Source of the DNA: Methanoregula sp.
GTDB taxonomy: Archaea; Halobacteriota; Methanomicrobia; Methanomicrobiales; Methanospirillaceae
DNA: 55,109 nucleotides
Direction: 5' to 3'
NCBI GenBank assembly: GCA_023228295.1
Contig: JALOBP010000008.1
Location: 1-55,109, forward strand
The first letter of the stretch is position 1; each line of letters starts with the position of its first letter. The translations under genes and the position numbers were made by a program. Shown here in pieces: positions 1-8,465 of the stretch. The notes beneath the pieces are model-generated. The model ran no database searches and had not been told where the DNA came from. It saw only the letters and a program-made list of their open reading frames with translations.

Positions 1-2
1 CA

Positions 3-1115
3 AATGAGGGCGATTTTTTATCGAATCATAAATCCCAAATTGGGAGAAGAGCCATTAAAATAATCCGGAATCTATCAACAGATTATACCGAGTACCAGAA
101 TACGTTGGGCGATAAATACCGCATATTAAACGGAATTGTGACAAAAAACACGGGTATATTTGGTTCCGGGAAATCCAGCAGACAAAAGGATGCGAACACT
201 ATGTATACAAATGATCTTATAACGGCCAAGAAAGCCTATTCAGTCCATACCACGAGCGGGATGGATATGGATGGGCTTATCAAGGCTATCCGGCATACCA
301 ACCTCGGGATCCGCTGGCGGGCGGCACTTGCCCTGGGAGATATCGGGGAACCGGCAGTAAAGCCCCTGATCCGGGCCCTCAAGGAGAACGACCATGACGT
401 GAGGTGGCTGGCCGGGCTGGCCCTCGGAAGGATCGGCAAAGCAGCTATTCCCCACCTCATCCGTGCCTTATCGGAACAGGACCAGGATATCCGGTGGCAT
501 GCCACCCGGGTTCTTGCCGAAATTGGGGAGCCTGCAGTCCAGCCGCTGGTTGCTGCACTCAGGGTGGAGGACAGCGATGTACAATGGCGGAGCGCGTTGG
601 CCCTCTCGCTGATCGGGGAGCCGTCCGTCGATCCTCTCATCCTTGCCCTCAAGGACCCGATCTGGTGGGTCCGGGTCAGGGCCATCTGGGCACTCGGGGA
701 GATTCGCAGCCGCCAGGCTGTGGAACCCCTGATCCAGTCGGTAAACGACCAGGACTGGTACGTCCGCTGGAGTGCCGCGGATGCCCTGGGAAAGATTGGC
801 GACAAACGTGCAGCGGTGTGCCTTGCAAAAGCCCTCAAGGAGTCGGACTCATTTGTCCAGGTCCCATCCATCTGGGCGCTCGGCAAGCTCGGGAGCGAGG
901 CACCGGTCGACACCCTTATCCAGTCGCTGAAGAACCCTGACTGGTACGTACGCTGGGGTGCTGCCGATGCCCTCGGAAATATCGGGGATCGGCGTGCGCT
1001 TGGACCATTAGAGGCCCTGCTGGATGACAAGGACGAATATATCTGTCGTGCCGCAACAGAGGCAATTGGCAAGATCCATAATAAAAAAAGTAACAAGATG
1101 CGTTTTTCGGATTGA
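3..1115 (+). CDS. HEAT-repeat (PBS-lyase type) protein, open to the left edge
   Basis: Nine tandem HEAT repeats of about 31 residues lie between roughly 261 and 1080, each ending in a variant of ALGxIGD and carrying a central VRW. They fold as an alpha-solenoid used as a protein-binding scaffold. No catalytic residues or signal peptide are visible and the partner is unknown. The frame has no stop from base 3 onward, so the gene may start outside the window. Internal candidate starts are TTG 105 and ATG 201; the latter has AAAAGGA about 10 nt upstream. The part before 201 is more AT-rich and contains no repeats. The HEAT assignment is firm; the start is uncertain. A hairpin terminator overlaps the stop codon, and the next gene converges on it. 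Confidence 0.85.
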   Translation, partial: NEGDFLSNHKSQIGRRAIKIIRNLSTDYTEYQNTLGDKYRILNGIVTKNTGIFGSGKSSRQKDANTMYTNDLITAKKAYSVHTTSGMDMDGLIKAIRHTNLGIRWRAALALGDIGEPAVKPLIRALKENDHDVRWLAGLALGRIGKAAIPHLIRALSEQDQDIRWHATRVLAEIGEPAVQPLVAALRVEDSDVQWRSALALSLIGEPSVDPLILALKDPIWWVRVRAIWALGEIRSRQAVEPLIQSVNDQDWYVRWSAADALGKIGDKRAAVCLAKALKESDSFVQVPSIWALGKLGSEAPVDTLIQSLKNPDWYVRWGAADALGNIGDRRALGPLEALLDDKDEYICRAATEAIGKIHNKKSNKMRFSD

Positions 1116-1141
1116 CAGGCCAATCCTGTTTTTATTTTTTT
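1115..1141 (+). terminator. Hairpin plus T-run terminator after the HEAT gene
   Basis: ACAGG (1115-1119), loop CCAAT, CCTGT (1125-1129), then TTTTATTTTTTT. The stem begins at the last base of the HEAT stop codon. It lies between two convergent genes and the T-run favours termination of the rightward one. Confidence 0.6.
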
Positions 1142-1530
1142 ATCAACTGCTCAAGAAGGACTTTCATATCATTGATCTTGTACGGTTTTGCAAGCTTTCC
1201 GGCAAACCCGAAACCAGTATAATCCTGCACGCTGGGATCATTGGTATACCCGGTAGACACTACCCCTTTTACAACCGGGTCGATCTCTTTTAATTTCATG
1301 ATCGCATCGCGACCCCCCATCCCATGGGGAATCGAGAGGTCAAGGATGACAACATCGAACGGGACACCGGCGGCCTTTTCCCGGGTGTAGAGCGCAATGG
1401 CTTCCTCACCATCACGTGCAAACATAACCTCGTAACCAAGGAACTGCAATACCTCCTGGGTCACATCGAGGATGATCTGCTCATCATCCATCAGGAGGAC
1501 TTTTCCCTTGCTGGTCGTGCATTCAGTCAT
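1132..1530 (-). CDS. Stand-alone response regulator receiver protein
   Basis: A single receiver (CheY-like) domain of 132 residues with no output domain. The acidic pocket is Asp15-Asp16 (LLMDDE), the phospho-acceptor is Asp64 (VVILDLSIP), Thr93 is in the switch position (VVSTGYT), and Lys115 lies in the KP motif. It probably receives phosphate from a histidine kinase encoded elsewhere and acts by protein contact. ATG 1530 is preferred over an upstream in-frame TTG at 1557, because the domain begins just after it. No clear ribosome site is visible, so a leaderless transcript is possible. It is the last gene of a leftward run that starts at cutA. Confidence 0.88.
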   Translation of the reverse strand: MTECTTSKGKVLLMDDEQIILDVTQEVLQFLGYEVMFARDGEEAIALYTREKAAGVPFDVVILDLSIPHGMGGRDAIMKLKEIDPVVKGVVSTGYTNDPSVQDYTGFGFAGKLAKPYKINDMKVLLEQLIKK

Positions 1531-1641
1531 GTGATTATATAGTAGTTCTCGCCCCAAAGGCTATAATAGTATATCCTGTTTCCTGCAGGGGATAGACAGG
1601 AATCCTCACCCGGGACACGAATTTCGCCAACGGGGATAGGG

Positions 1642-1917
1642 CTATTTCTTCAGTGCCCGTAACCGGGCGGCCTCATCGGCATCCTCTACCCGGAGAAGGA
1701 ACGTCCCGTGACACGGCTTGGTGTAGGGGAAGATCACAAAATCGCCGTCCAGCCCGATTGCAATCGGGGGCAGACCGATGACGTGGACATCGAATACCTT
1801 GAACCCGGGCTGGACATCGACGAACTCTTTGAAATTTCCCTTGATATAATCGCGGGACTCCTTGAAGCTCGCATCCCGTAAGACGATCTCGTAATTCATC
1901 GACTCTACGCAGCCCAT
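1642..1917 (-). CDS. DUF1894 family protein (methanogen-specific)
   Basis: A 91-residue soluble protein that I recognise as DUF1894, a family found in methanogens and usually next to DUF1890. Visible features are a conserved N-terminal segment (MNYEIVLRDASFKESRDYI) and a central FDVHVIGLPPIAIGLDG stretch. The biochemical function is unknown. ATG 1917 is chosen because AGGTGAAACC sits directly before it. The start overlaps the end of DUF1890 by 13 bp, which indicates translational coupling. Confidence 0.8.
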   Translation of the reverse strand: MGCVESMNYEIVLRDASFKESRDYIKGNFKEFVDVQPGFKVFDVHVIGLPPIAIGLDGDFVIFPYTKPCHGTFLLRVEDADEAARLRALKK

Positions 1918-2399
1918 GGTTTCACCTCGTCAATCGCCTTCTTGAGCGGCAGGGGGTTGTGCACGGCCTTGGCTGCAATGGTGGTGCAGGGGAACTCGAT
2001 CTTCTTCACCTGCTCCTCGTAATGCTCGCCATAAACGATAGCAAAAAGTTTTGCCTTCGATATGGCGCCCATGGTTGCCGCATAACTGACCCCTGCATCG
2101 TTGTGGATGAAAACATAACAGGAGTCAAAGTCCCGCTTCTTATCCGATATCAGCGCCACGGCACGGTCAAGATCCATGACCTCCCCGAGATAGTGCCGGT
2201 CCGGGTCCGCCACGACAAGCAGCGTGTTGGCAGCCTTGTTGCCAGCCACGACCGGCGTGATCCCCGCCTTTTTGAGCCGGTTCATCAGGTAGAGGGCAAT
2301 ACTTGTCTGCACCGGTACCTGGGGGCACCCGAGCACAAGGAGTGCGGTTGCCGGTTGGGTTGTGGATCCACCTGCCAATTGTTCACCTGCTTCTACCAT
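1905..2399 (-). CDS. DUF1890 family protein (methanogen-specific)
   Basis: A 164-residue protein with an alternating beta/alpha pattern: ALLVLGCPQVPVQTSIALYL near the start, then segments such as NTLLVVADPD, CYVFIHNDAGVSYAAT and KLFAIVYGEH. I recognise it as DUF1890, a methanogen family of unknown function. The early GCPQVPVQT turn resembles a nucleotide or cofactor-binding loop, but no classical P-loop is present. It lies 61 nt downstream of fdhD and overlaps DUF1894. The start has AAAGGTG about 12 nt upstream. Confidence 0.8.
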   Translation of the reverse strand: MVEAGEQLAGGSTTQPATALLVLGCPQVPVQTSIALYLMNRLKKAGITPVVAGNKAANTLLVVADPDRHYLGEVMDLDRAVALISDKKRDFDSCYVFIHNDAGVSYAATMGAISKAKLFAIVYGEHYEEQVKKIEFPCTTIAAKAVHNPLPLKKAIDEVKPWAA

Positions 2400-2460
2400 G
2401 AATTTTGGTACACCTTTTCTTAGCCGGGCACCTGAAATAATCTTCGCGGGATCCCCACGT

Positions 2461-3204
2461 TCACGGTGCAGGGGGCGTGATGCCGGTTATCCGCTCCGGG
2501 TGGGTGTAGATGGTGAACCGGTCGCCACGGGAAAAACCCACGAGCGTGATGTCCGCCGCATCAGCCGCAGCTATCCCTTTATCGGTAGTGGCTGCCCGCG
2601 AAATGATCACGGGAATCCCGGCATGGGCAGATTTGCGGACCATGCCGGCCGGCTGCCGGCCTGTGCAGCCAATCACACACCGGGAAAGGTCAATCCCGTT
2701 CAGGACAGCATGCCCAACGAGCTTGTCAACGGTATTGTGCCGGCCCACATCGCTGCTCTTTGCAAGCAGCCTGCCATCGCAAAACAGCACTGAACAGTGG
2801 ACCCCGCCGGTCTTCCTCCAGAGTTCGGTCTCGATCTCGCGGGTGACGGCGATTACTTCGTCAGGTGTAATGCGGATATCCGACTTTACCCGGGGCAGAT
2901 CTGAGAGGAAACTGGTACCCCCGGATGAGCCGACTTCCCGCTTCACCCATCGCAGGTCACAGCCGGTATCGGAATATGCAAGGATACGGTCACCATCAAC
3001 GGTCACTTTGTCTATGCAGCGGACGATCCCTTCGCTCACGAGGTAGCCTGCACCGAGTTCCTGCAACTGGTCATGACTTGCCACAATCCCGGTAACGGGT
3101 TTGTCGTTGAGCAGGAGCTCAAACCGGTCCTCAATGACAACGGCATCATCTGTTTCATTACCGACACCGGCAATGACCTGGATGCTGTGATGGGTATGGA
3201 TCAT
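2461..3204 (-). CDS. fdhD: FdhD-like formate dehydrogenase accessory sulfurtransferase
   Basis: 247 residues with the FdhD signatures: LLNDKPVTGI (31-40), GYLVSEGII-like segment (53-60), SDVGRHNTVDKLVG (151-164), GCTGRQPAGMV (179-189), ISRAATT (201-207) and LVGFSRGDR (221-229). FdhD delivers sulfur to the molybdenum/tungsten-pterin cofactor of formate dehydrogenase, which fits a formate-using methanogen. The loop that normally carries the CxxC cysteines reads GSSGGTSF here (92-99), so both cysteines are missing. The ATG overlaps the cutA stop in an ATGA arrangement. The family call is firm; sulfurtransferase activity is open to doubt. Confidence 0.87.
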   Translation of the reverse strand: MIHTHHSIQVIAGVGNETDDAVVIEDRFELLLNDKPVTGIVASHDQLQELGAGYLVSEGIVRCIDKVTVDGDRILAYSDTGCDLRWVKREVGSSGGTSFLSDLPRVKSDIRITPDEVIAVTREIETELWRKTGGVHCSVLFCDGRLLAKSSDVGRHNTVDKLVGHAVLNGIDLSRCVIGCTGRQPAGMVRKSAHAGIPVIISRAATTDKGIAAADAADITLVGFSRGDRFTIYTHPERITGITPPAP

Positions 3205-3545
3205 AATTCCCGCGTCTGCTCATGCACCCAGCCAAGGTACGGGGCATGGCCTGCTGTTACCGGCAGGGCAATGATCTCCGGGACCTCGTAGGGATGCATG
3301 GCTTTGAGCGCCCGGATGACTTTTTCTGCAAGGCTCTGCCGCGTCTTGATGATGAGCAGGTGCTCCTCGTCATCACAGGACTCCCCCTTCCACCGGTACA
3401 GGGACCGTACCGGGGTTATGTTGACGCAGGCCACAAGGTTCTTCTCAAGAAGGCGCTGTGCCAGATCCGCTGAACGGGACGGGGGCACGGTGGACCAGAT
3501 GACACAGATCTCCGGTGCTGCGCCTCCCGCTTTTTTCTTCTCCAT
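3201..3545 (-). CDS. cutA: CutA-type divalent cation tolerance protein
   Basis: A 114-residue CutA1 protein, a small trimer with a ferredoxin-like fold. Diagnostic segments are EICVIWSTVPP at the start, LVACVNITPVRSLYRWKGE in the middle and MHPYEVPEIIALPV towards the end. Its role in metal tolerance was inferred in bacteria and is unsettled. ATG 3545 is chosen because upstream in-frame codons to 3611 add only a non-conserved tail. It is the first gene of a leftward run and its stop overlaps the fdhD start by 4 bp. It is divergent from dapL with about 120 bp between starts. Confidence 0.93.
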   Translation of the reverse strand: MEKKKAGGAAPEICVIWSTVPPSRSADLAQRLLEKNLVACVNITPVRSLYRWKGESCDDEEHLLIIKTRQSLAEKVIRALKAMHPYEVPEIIALPVTAGHAPYLGWVHEQTREL

Positions 3546-3664
3546 GTCGCTGATATTATCGTTGCTGACTGATAAGCATAGTTTTTCGTACCGGCAGCAG
3601 GAGGAAGGCACCGCCCATAAGCGGAGTTAAATTCTATAGCGCCGGGTGCCAATAGTAAGTACTT

Positions 3665-4813
3665 ATGTACGCAAGCCGCATGAGCAATCTCCCGCCGTAC
3701 CTTTTTGCAAGGATCGACGCGATGAAAGCCGAACAACGGAAAAAAGGAGTCGACCTCATTGACCTCGGCGTAGGAGATCCTGACCTCGCCACACCGCCCC
3801 ATATCGTAGAAGCCCTCTGCATTGCCGCAAAGGACTCAAAGAACCACCACTACCCGGACTATGCCGGTATGCCGGCATACCGGAACGCTGTTACCGGCTG
3901 GTATAAGAAGCGGTTCGGCGTTACTCTCGATTCCGACAGGGAAGTCGTTGCCCTCATGGGTTCCAAAGATGGTATTGCCCATATTGGCGAGGCATTTGTC
4001 AACCCCGGCGACTATGTCCTTGCGCCGAGCCCCGGCTATCCGGTCTATCGGACCGGCACGCTCTTTGCCGAGGGTCGCGTCCATGACATGCCACTCCTGA
4101 GGGAGAATAATTTTATTCCCGTGCTTTCCGATATCCCGAAGAAGATTGCAAAGGCGGCAAAGATCCTGTACATCAACTACCCGAACAATCCCACGGGCGC
4201 TATCGCTCCTGAAGGATTCTATAAAGAGGTAGTCGACTTTGCCAGGGACAATGAGATCGTTGTCGTCTCGGACAATGCGTACTCCGAGATCTCGTACGAC
4301 GGTTACCACGCCCCATCGTTCCTTGAGACGAAAGGCGCCATGGAGGTCGGTATTGAGATGCACTCACTCAGCAAGACCTACAACATGACCGGCTGGCGTA
4401 TCGGCATGGCGGTCGGTAACGCTGAAGTCATTGCCGGGCTCGGCCGGGTCAAAACTAATGTTGACTCCGGGGTTTTTGATGCTGTGCAGCATGCTGCCAT
4501 CACCGCGCTGAGCGGGCCGCAGGACTGCGTACAGGAAGCCTGCACTATCTACCAGGAGCGCCGGGACGTGCTTGTCAAGGGGCTGCAGGGACTCGGGTTC
4601 GATGTGCCGTTACCAAAGGCAACGTTCTATGTCTGGGTTCCCGTAAAAGACTGCATGGCATTTTCCGGACGGCTCCTGACCGAGGCCGGTATCGTAGCAA
4701 CACCGGGCGTTGGGTTCGGTGACAGCGGCGAAAGCTACGTGCGGTTTGCAATCACCCGGCCGGTTGAGCGGATACAGGAAGCGATCGAACGGATACGGAA
4801 GATGAAACAATGA
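3665..4813 (+). CDS. dapL: LL-diaminopimelate aminotransferase
   Basis: A fold-type I PLP aminotransferase of 382 residues. It converts tetrahydrodipicolinate to LL-diaminopimelate in one step, bypassing the succinylase and acetylase routes. Visible are LGVGDPDLATP (34-44), HYPDYAGMPAYR (62-73), the NPTG motif (175-178), and the PLP-binding Lys237 in SLSKTYNMTGWR. The assignment to DapL rather than another class I aminotransferase rests on overall pattern and on the next gene being lysA, with a 4-bp ATGA overlap. MSNLPPYL at residue 6 is an alternative start. Confidence 0.9.
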   Translation: MYASRMSNLPPYLFARIDAMKAEQRKKGVDLIDLGVGDPDLATPPHIVEALCIAAKDSKNHHYPDYAGMPAYRNAVTGWYKKRFGVTLDSDREVVALMGSKDGIAHIGEAFVNPGDYVLAPSPGYPVYRTGTLFAEGRVHDMPLLRENNFIPVLSDIPKKIAKAAKILYINYPNNPTGAIAPEGFYKEVVDFARDNEIVVVSDNAYSEISYDGYHAPSFLETKGAMEVGIEMHSLSKTYNMTGWRIGMAVGNAEVIAGLGRVKTNVDSGVFDAVQHAAITALSGPQDCVQEACTIYQERRDVLVKGLQGLGFDVPLPKATFYVWVPVKDCMAFSGRLLTEAGIVATPGVGFGDSGESYVRFAITRPVERIQEAIERIRKMKQ

Positions 4814-6102
4814 AACTCCCTCACCACCTTACCATCAAAAACAGCCACCTCCATATCAACGGGCTGGACTGCATTACCCTTGCAGAGAAATACAAGACGC
4901 CGCTCTACGTGACGAGCGAGGACCGGGTAGTGGAACAGTTCGAGAGTTACCAAAAAGCCCTTGGGGCACGGTACCCGAAGGTGCAGGTGCTTTTTGCCGC
5001 AAAAGCAAACGGCAACCTCGCCCTGATGCGGGCGCTGGCACAGAAAGGTGCCGGGGCTGATGTCTTCTCTTCCGGGGAACTTCACCTCGCTCTCCAGGCC
5101 GGCATAGCACCGGAGAAACTCCTCTTCAACGGGAGTTCCAAGACGCCCGCTGACCTGGAACTTGCCGTGGAAAAAGGTGTGAAAGTCTCGCTTGACTCCC
5201 TTGATGAACTTCACCAGCTCGATGCAATTGCAGGCGCTGCCAAAAAGAAAGTGAAGGTCTCGTTTCGCTTGAACCCGGCACTCGAAGTGCCAACCCACCC
5301 GAAGATCGCGACCGGTCTTAAAACGAGCAAGTTCGGAATACCGCATGAGGAGATTCCCGCCGCGTACCGGGAAGCCCTTGCCTGTAAAAACATCCAGCCG
5401 GTCGGCATCCACTGCCACATCGGTTCCCAGATCCTCGAGGTCGAACCGTTTGCCCGTGCAGCTGAAGTGATGGTGCGGATTGCAAAGGAACTGACTGAGA
5501 TGGGCGTCAAACTCGAGTTTATCGACCTTGGCGGCGGACTTGGCATCCCCTATCATCATGACACCGATCCGACACCTACCGCAGAGGACTATGCAGCAAA
5601 CGTCATTCCGGTCTTCAAAGCCGGGATGGATGCCTGCGGGATCACCCCGGAACTCTGGGTCGAGCCCGGCCGTTCGCTCGTGGCCGACTCGACCGTGCTC
5701 CTCACCCGCGTCAACTCCACCAAGAAAGCCCACAAACGCTTTGCAAACGTTGATGCAGGGTTCAACCTCCTGATCCGCCCCGCAATGTACGACTCCTATC
5801 ACGAGGTCATCGTAGCCAACAAGGCTGATGCGCCGCTTAATGCAGAATATACCGTGACCGGGCCTATCTGCGAGACCGGCGATATCATTGCACCGGACCG
5901 TAAACTCCCCGAAATTGCAGCAGGAGACATTATTGCAATCCTCGATACCGGGGCATACGGCTATGCCATGTCATCCCAGTATAACAGCCGGCCGCGGTGC
6001 CCCGAGGTCCTCATCCACGGCTCGCAGGCAGGGCTCATGCGCAGGGGAGAGACGGTTGCCGATCTCACGGCCATCATGGAACATCCCCCCTGGCAGAAAT
6101 AA
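4810..6102 (+). CDS. lysA: Diaminopimelate decarboxylase
   Basis: 430 residues of the alanine-racemase-fold PLP decarboxylases. It decarboxylates meso-diaminopimelate to lysine, the last step of the pathway started by the neighbouring dapL. Lys65 in FAAKANGN binds PLP, HIGSQ is at 203-207, the GGGLG phosphate loop is at 241-245, and Cys354 in GPICETGD is the second-subunit active-site cysteine. The length is normal. The start overlaps dapL by 4 bp, so the two are translationally coupled. Confidence 0.95.
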   Translation: MKLPHHLTIKNSHLHINGLDCITLAEKYKTPLYVTSEDRVVEQFESYQKALGARYPKVQVLFAAKANGNLALMRALAQKGAGADVFSSGELHLALQAGIAPEKLLFNGSSKTPADLELAVEKGVKVSLDSLDELHQLDAIAGAAKKKVKVSFRLNPALEVPTHPKIATGLKTSKFGIPHEEIPAAYREALACKNIQPVGIHCHIGSQILEVEPFARAAEVMVRIAKELTEMGVKLEFIDLGGGLGIPYHHDTDPTPTAEDYAANVIPVFKAGMDACGITPELWVEPGRSLVADSTVLLTRVNSTKKAHKRFANVDAGFNLLIRPAMYDSYHEVIVANKADAPLNAEYTVTGPICETGDIIAPDRKLPEIAAGDIIAILDTGAYGYAMSSQYNSRPRCPEVLIHGSQAGLMRRGETVADLTAIMEHPPWQK

Positions 6103-6117
6103 GCGGGAGACCGTGCA

Positions 6118-7404
6118 GTGCACTTCCACTATGCGCTGGTCGATGACCTCATAACCAAAGAAGAGTTTGAAAGTCGCGTAGAGAAGAAGATCGACGAATG
6201 CGGGGATCTTGTCGATGAGCCGACCGCTGCAATGATGGTGGTCGGCGAACTCGGCCGGGAGCATGTGAAGATCAAGGGGCTCTCGGCCAAGTCCAGCCTT
6301 TTTTCTTTTTTCGGTAAAGTTGTCGATAAGACCGAACCAAAGGAGTTCGACCGGGCTGATGGCGAGAAAGGCTGGGTCGCCACACTCATGCTCGGGGATG
6401 AGACCGGGACAACCCGCGTGGTGCTCTGGGACCAGAAAGCCGGGGCCGTGCTCGATACCGAGATTGGCGAGGTTCTCGAAGTCATCGGCCGCCACCCGGG
6501 AAAGAGCATTCACGAGATCTATGCACTTGCCCTCAGGAAAGCCAGTTGCGAGATCACCTGCACGGCAGCAGTGACCGGCGGGCTTTCAACCGAGCCGGTA
6601 GAACTTGATTGTATTCTGCTCGCAGTCGTTCCCCCCCGCACATTCACGAAACGGGACGGGACAACAGGTGAGATGGCGGAAGCGGTTATTGGCGACAAAG
6701 AGGGGACTGCCCGGCTCGTTGCGTGGGTACCGGAACTGCTTGGAGAACTCCCTGCTGGCACACCCGTCCATATCACGAACGCAAAACCTTCCGGCAGGGG
6801 TGAGGGACGCGATTACAGCCTCGATGAGAAGAGCACCGTGACCGTGACCGGAAACGAGATTTCCGTACCGTTCACGCCAATCGGGAAGGTAAGTGAAAGC
6901 GGTATCTTTTCTGTAAGTGGCGAGATCAAACAGATCCAGCAACCACGGTCATTTACCACCCGTAATGGTGCCACATCATGGGTGAGGAACATCATCCTGC
7001 GGGACGGGACCGACGAAGTCAGGATCGTCTTATGGGGAGATAATGCCCTTGTTCCCCTGAACCCGGGGGATACCATCGAGGTCTACCATGCCACCGCAAA
7101 GGCAGGCCGGTTCGGCGGTATCGAACTGGGAGTGGGAAGAGGAAGTGCATTCCGGGTACCCGCGGCCGGGGCACTCCCGATCGTCTTCTCCGGTACGATC
7201 ATAGAAGGACCCGGGTGCACCTTCATCGATGATGGCAGGGATCGCTACCTTATCGAAGGCAATTTCACCCATGGGACTGAGGTTACCGTGACCGGTACAC
7301 TCACCGGGAGCAGGATCATTCCGGAAATGGTGGAGCATTGCGAACTGAAACGCGAAGAAATACTTTCCGGCATCAGGAAGTTCCGAGATTCGGTTCTGCA
7401 GTGA
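6118..7404 (+). CDS. Replication protein A-like single-stranded DNA-binding protein (multi-OB fold)
   Basis: 428 residues with at least three OB folds: about 65-150 (VATLMLGDETGTTRVVLWD), 180-265 (AEAVIGDKEGTARLVAWV) and 265-350 (RNIILRDGTDEVRIVLWG), with a probable fourth small OB after 360. The repeated GDxxGxxRxVxW strand is typical of euryarchaeal RPA. It would coat single-stranded DNA in replication and repair. No zinc finger is seen. The start is GTG 6118 with GGGAGA about 9 nt upstream. It lies 15 nt after lysA and shortly before radA, grouping DNA-metabolism genes. Confidence 0.9.
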   Translation: MHFHYALVDDLITKEEFESRVEKKIDECGDLVDEPTAAMMVVGELGREHVKIKGLSAKSSLFSFFGKVVDKTEPKEFDRADGEKGWVATLMLGDETGTTRVVLWDQKAGAVLDTEIGEVLEVIGRHPGKSIHEIYALALRKASCEITCTAAVTGGLSTEPVELDCILLAVVPPRTFTKRDGTTGEMAEAVIGDKEGTARLVAWVPELLGELPAGTPVHITNAKPSGRGEGRDYSLDEKSTVTVTGNEISVPFTPIGKVSESGIFSVSGEIKQIQQPRSFTTRNGATSWVRNIILRDGTDEVRIVLWGDNALVPLNPGDTIEVYHATAKAGRFGGIELGVGRGSAFRVPAAGALPIVFSGTIIEGPGCTFIDDGRDRYLIEGNFTHGTEVTVTGTLTGSRIIPEMVEHCELKREEILSGIRKFRDSVLQ

Positions 7405-7436
7405 TTGATATCACTTTCACCCTGCGCATTACGGGG

Positions 7437-7446
7437 GTTTATATCC
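7437..7446 (+). promoter_or_regulatory. TATA box before radA
   Basis: GTTTATATCC lies 41-51 nt before the radA ATG. A start about 25 nt downstream would leave a leader of roughly 20 nt containing AGGAG (7473-7477), 10 nt before the ATG. Radiation or damage control is not evident from the sequence. Confidence 0.5.
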
Positions 7447-7487
7447 CAGTCATTAACATCTTGTTGTGCCATAGGAGTGTGTAAGAA

Positions 7488-8465
7488 ATGGCTGAAGGAC
7501 CGTTGGAAATTGAAGATTTACCGGGCGTTGGCCCGAGCACTGCAGACAAGCTCCGGGAAGCCGGTTACCTGTCCATTGAAAGTATCGCAACCGCAGCACC
7601 GGCAGAACTCTCCGAGGTTTCGGAGATCTCTGAATCCACTGCCAAGAAGATCATCAAGGCGGCCCGGGAGATAGCCGATGTCGGCGGGTTCAAGACCGGC
7701 AGGGACATATTCGAGGCACGAAAGGATATCCGGAAACTCTCGTTCCGGGTTCCCGAGCTGGATGCCCTCCTGGGGGGAGGCATGGAGACGCAGGCCATCA
7801 CCGAGATGTATGGTGAATTCGGGTCAGGTAAAAGTCAGATCGTCCACCAGATGGCAGTCAATGTCCAGCTTCCGGTGGAACTCGGAGGTCTCGGGGGCAG
7901 TGCTATCTACATCGATACGGAAAATACCTTCCGCCCGGAGCGTATCGAACAGATGGTAAACGGTCTTGGGATTGACGATGCCCCGGATGTCCAGGACGTT
8001 TTGGACAATATCCATATCGCCCGGGCACACACATCAGATCACCAGATGCTCCTCATCGATAATTCCCGGGAACTGGCGGATGAGCTTAAAACCAGCGATA
8101 AGCCGGTCAAGCTCTTCATCATCGATTCCCTGACCGCCCACTTCCGTGCCGAATATGCGGGCCGGGGCACCCTGGCCGCACGCCAGCAGAAACTGAACCG
8201 GCACATGCACGAGCTCTTCAAGCTCATCGATGTGCACAATGCGGTCGGACTCGTCACCAACCAGGTCATGTCCAACCCGGCAGTCTTCTTTGGTGACCCA
8301 ACCAAGCCCATCGGGGGGAATATTGTCGGCCACACCGCCACATTCCGGCTCTATCTCAGGAAGAGCAAAGGGGGCAAGCGTATTGCACGTCTTGTAGACA
8401 GCCCCAACCTGCCCGAGGGCGAAGCACCGTTCATTGTTGAAGAGGCTGGTCTCAAATCGTGTTAA
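7488..8465 (+). CDS. radA: DNA repair and recombination protein RadA
   Basis: 325 residues, full length for archaeal RadA, the Rad51/RecA homologue that performs strand exchange on RPA-coated DNA. An N-terminal helix-hairpin-helix region (IEDLPGVGPSTADKLREAG, 8-26) is followed by the RecA core: Walker A GEFGSGKS (109-116), YIDTENTFRPER, Walker B LFIIDSLTAHFR, then the L1 and L2 region ending in the GGNIVGHTATFRLYLRK segment. The start has a strong AGGAG site. The stop overlaps the next gene's GTG by 7 bp. Confidence 0.98.
   Translation: MAEGPLEIEDLPGVGPSTADKLREAGYLSIESIATAAPAELSEVSEISESTAKKIIKAAREIADVGGFKTGRDIFEARKDIRKLSFRVPELDALLGGGMETQAITEMYGEFGSGKSQIVHQMAVNVQLPVELGGLGGSAIYIDTENTFRPERIEQMVNGLGIDDAPDVQDVLDNIHIARAHTSDHQMLLIDNSRELADELKTSDKPVKLFIIDSLTAHFRAEYAGRGTLAARQQKLNRHMHELFKLIDVHNAVGLVTNQVMSNPAVFFGDPTKPIGGNIVGHTATFRLYLRKSKGGKRIARLVDSPNLPEGEAPFIVEEAGLKSC

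Noticed and set aside
4735..5802. Long minus-strand frame opposite lysA
   Set aside because: Shadow of a GC-rich coding gene; the plus strand has clear LysA motifs and the minus translation resembles nothing.
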